A stretch of DNA of 64,000 nt. It comes from Asticcacaulis tiandongensis (GTDB taxonomy: Bacteria > Pseudomonadota > Alphaproteobacteria > Caulobacterales > Caulobacteraceae). The notes below the pieces were generated by a model. That model did not search any database. It worked only from the letters and a program-made list of their open reading frames with translations, and was not told where the DNA came from. Below, one piece after another: positions 62,206-64,000 of the stretch. Each line of letters opens with the position of its first letter. Within the stretch, counting starts at the first letter, position 1. A program made the position numbers and the translations under genes. The stretch lies in contig NZ_ML636837.1 in the NCBI RefSeq assembly GCF_006475605.1, positions 624,584 to 688,583 on the forward strand, given 5' to 3'.

Positions 62206-63772
62206 GGATTTTTCCAGAGTCAGAATTTTGAGCCTTCATCTTTCTGTCGTGCAGAAAGACATATTTTTCAAAGCCATCACATATGGCGCGTAATCCGGCC
62301 CACACTGGGTCGGGGCCGCGACCACGGCCCCGATACACCTCACCCTTGATTTGCAAGCTGATTTCGGCGAACGCGCCGCCGTCGAAAGTGAAGCCCGACT
62401 GAATGATTTCACAGTCATTGACGCGGGCTTCGATCTGATAGGCGTCCACCAGCGCACGGAAACCGGCCTCAAAGGCATTCAGCCCCGAAGCGGTAACTTG
62501 CAGCGGATCGCCATTGTCACGGAACAGATCAAGCGTGATCGACACGCTGTCGCGGGTCGTTTCGGACGTGATCTTGAACAGACGCGCATCGTCCTTATCG
62601 GCATTGGAGCGCGTCAGCAGGGACATGAGTTCAAATTCATCGATCTCACCGATTTCATCGGCGCGACGTTTGAACGCGGTAAACAGTTCACCCAGAGCCA
62701 GTTCGTCCAGCTCATAGCCCAGCGCTGCCGCCTGTTTGGCGATGGCGTGACGACCGGAGTGCTTGCCGAGAACCAGATTGGATTTTTCGATCCCGACATC
62801 TTCGGGGTTCATGATCTCATAGGTACGGGCATTAGACAGCATGCCATGCTGGTGGATGCCGGATTCGTGGGCAAAGGCGTTTTTGCCGACCACGGCCTTG
62901 TTACGGACGACGACCGTGCCGGTGGCGCGCGACAACAGGCGGCTGGTGTGGGCCAGCTTGGTGGTGTCGATGCCGGTGTGCAGGCCGTAAACGTCCGGAC
63001 GGGTGCGCAGGGCCATGACGACTTCTTCGAGGGCGGCATTACCTGCACGCTCACCGATGCCGTTGATGGTCAGTTCGATCTGACGGGCACCGGCCTCAAG
63101 CGCGGCCAGCGTATTGGCAACGGCCAGACCGAGGTCGTTATGGTTATGTGCCGACAGGATGATGTCCGGGTGATCCTTCAGGGCCGCCTTGACGTCCGCG
63201 AAAATCTTGAAGATTTCCTTGGGCGTGGTGTAGCCGACCGTATCGGGCAGGTTGAGCGTCGTCGCACCGGCCTCAGCCGCCGCAATGCAGACCTCGGCCA
63301 GAAAATCAGGCTCAGTACGGATCGCGTCTTCGGCGGAAAATTCGATGTCATCGAACGACTTTTTCGCGTGGGCAATGGCCTTTGCGGTGATTTCGACGAC
63401 CTGAGAACGGCTCTTTTTCAGTTTGAACTCGCGGTGGATCGGCGAGGTAGCCAGAAACACGTGGCAGCGACGGTTTTTCGCCGGTGCCAGGGCGCGTGTG
63501 GCGGCGTCGATGTCTGATTCCAGCGCACGGCACAGCGACGCGAAGGTCGGGCCATGGACCTCGCGGGCGATGGTCTGAATGGCCTCTTCGTCACCGGGGG
63601 AGGAGGCGGCAAAACCGGCTTCGATGATGTCAACGCCCAGATCCTTCAGGGCGTGGGCCATCATCAGCTTGTGCTCAACGCCTAAGCTGAAGCCGGGGGC
63701 CTGTTCGCCGTCACGCAAGGAGGTGTCGAAGATCAGTACGCGGTTAGGGTCTTTGGTACGCTCGGTGCTCAT
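62189..63772 (-). CDS. leuA: 2-isopropylmalate synthase
   Basis: 527 aa, first committed enzyme of leucine synthesis. Catalytic barrel motifs: FDTSLRDGEQAPG, HIFL-like CHVFLATSP, HNHNDLGLAVANTLAALEAGA and GERAGNAALEEVVMALR. The C-terminal LeuA allosteric domain (about 395-510) suggests leucine feedback. It starts 11 bp after the stop of the partial ilvM-like gene. Confidence 0.96.
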   Translation of the reverse strand: MSTERTKDPNRVLIFDTSLRDGEQAPGFSLGVEHKLMMAHALKDLGVDIIEAGFAASSPGDEEAIQTIAREVHGPTFASLCRALESDIDAATRALAPAKNRRCHVFLATSPIHREFKLKKSRSQVVEITAKAIAHAKKSFDDIEFSAEDAIRTEPDFLAEVCIAAAEAGATTLNLPDTVGYTTPKEIFKIFADVKAALKDHPDIILSAHNHNDLGLAVANTLAALEAGARQIELTINGIGERAGNAALEEVVMALRTRPDVYGLHTGIDTTKLAHTSRLLSRATGTVVVRNKAVVGKNAFAHESGIHQHGMLSNARTYEIMNPEDVGIEKSNLVLGKHSGRHAIAKQAAALGYELDELALGELFTAFKRRADEIGEIDEFELMSLLTRSNADKDDARLFKITSETTRDSVSITLDLFRDNGDPLQVTASGLNAFEAGFRALVDAYQIEARVNDCEIIQSGFTFDGGAFAEISLQIKGEVYRGRGRGPDPVWAGLRAICDGFEKYVFLHDRKMKAQNSDSGKIHETAR

Positions 63773-63783
63773 GATGTTTACTT

Positions 63784-64000
63784 TCAGGCGCTTATCTTTT
63801 GTTGATCTTCGGCGGCGGCAGTCTTAGGGCCTTTCAGGCGCTTGATGCCGTAGAGCCGGTCGATTTGCAGACCCAGCGTGTCAATGCTACGTTTTTCATC
63901 GCGTGGCCGAACCGTGATCGTCGCCAGACGCGTGTCTTCGTCAATGCCGGTCAGTTCCAGACCGTCAATGTGAAACCCGCGACGCTCAATCAGGCCGAGA
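63784..64000 (-). CDS. Acetolactate synthase small (ACT) subunit, partial
   Basis: The frame runs from the window edge (minus strand) to TGA at 63784-63786, so the 5' part is missing. The 71 visible residues form an ACT domain (LGLIERRGFHIDGLELT, then TRLATITVRPRD and LGLQIDRLYGIKRLKGP). This resembles the small regulatory subunit IlvM/IlvN. It would regulate valine and isoleucine synthesis. It leads directly into leuA, 11 bp downstream. Confidence 0.82.
   Translation of the reverse strand, partial: LGLIERRGFHIDGLELTGIDEDTRLATITVRPRDEKRSIDTLGLQIDRLYGIKRLKGPKTAAAEDQQKISA

Noticed and set aside
62351-63517. Plus-strand frame of 388 codons opposite leuA
   Set aside because: leuA motifs are complete on the minus strand.

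Overview
The window looks like chromosomal core DNA of a Caulobacteraceae-type alphaproteobacterium, probably close to Asticcacaulis or Caulobacter. This placement is inferred from gene content. The pointers are a clear mipZ, a DUF3035/BamF-like lipoprotein next to lspA, a comF-grxC-nitrilase-DUF1178 block, a DUF2336 protein, and moderately high GC with tight ATGA/GTGA gene overlaps. I see no phage, transposase, CRISPR array, rRNA or tRNA. The accessory flavour comes from a GH115 xylan glucuronidase, an RND efflux operon with its own TetR regulator, and a MocR-type regulator with putative targets.

Layout. 1-1.2 kb: end of a glycosyltransferase, then infC with an AUU start. 1.2-7.4 kb: hpt and a zinc-ribbon membrane protein diverge from ftsE-ftsX-ydcF-like-plsC; two secreted proteins of unknown function follow. 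7.4-14.3 kb: DUF1178-nitrilase-grxC-comF, a methyltransferase, an Excalibur protein, gabT, radC and map. 14.5-18.5 kb: mipZ coupled to a membrane J-protein, then a MocR regulator with a membrane protein and a cupin that share its candidate operator. 18.4-25 kb: an AarF/UbiB-type kinase, pyk, a low-molecular-weight phosphatase, nth and ettA. 25-31.3 kb: RND permease and adaptor, divergent TetR, zinc metallopeptidase. 31.3-35.6 kb: a degenerate EAL-like protein, DUF2336, nadK, an Hpt protein and DUF486. 35.7-43.6 kb: aroK-aroB, xerD, accA, an MscS channel, tadA, a pseudouridine synthase with a long basic repeat tail, and rsmD. 43.8-51 kb: a small membrane ORF, mutL, and ileS-lspA-DUF3035. 51.1-57.8 kb: GH115, ribF, a MaoC hydratase, a CheY-CheZ pair and a HAD hydrolase. 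57.9-64 kb: a branched-chain amino-acid cluster on the minus strand, read as ilvM-like, leuA, ilvE, leuC, leuD, leuB.

How the genes work together. FtsEX acts in cell division and MipZ positions the division plane. AroK and AroB act in the shikimate pathway. The leu/ilv cluster covers most of leucine synthesis, with hairpins in several of its gaps. LspA processes lipoproteins such as the DUF3035 protein beside it. The CheY and CheZ homologues are adjacent, and the CheZ homologue carries FliM-like SQDDIDALF motifs at its C-terminus.

Most unusual features. (1) A dispersed family of two-hairpin intergenic repeats, mostly placed and oriented 3' of genes. (2) A separate 41-nt stem-loop family directly after two stop codons, with a conserved loop and changed but still paired stems. 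(3) A MocR regulator whose inverted-repeat site recurs in front of a neighbouring divergent pair. (4) An RND permease with about four extra membrane helices. (5) FliM-like motifs in a CheZ tail. Gene families were assigned by reading motifs by eye; no database search was run.
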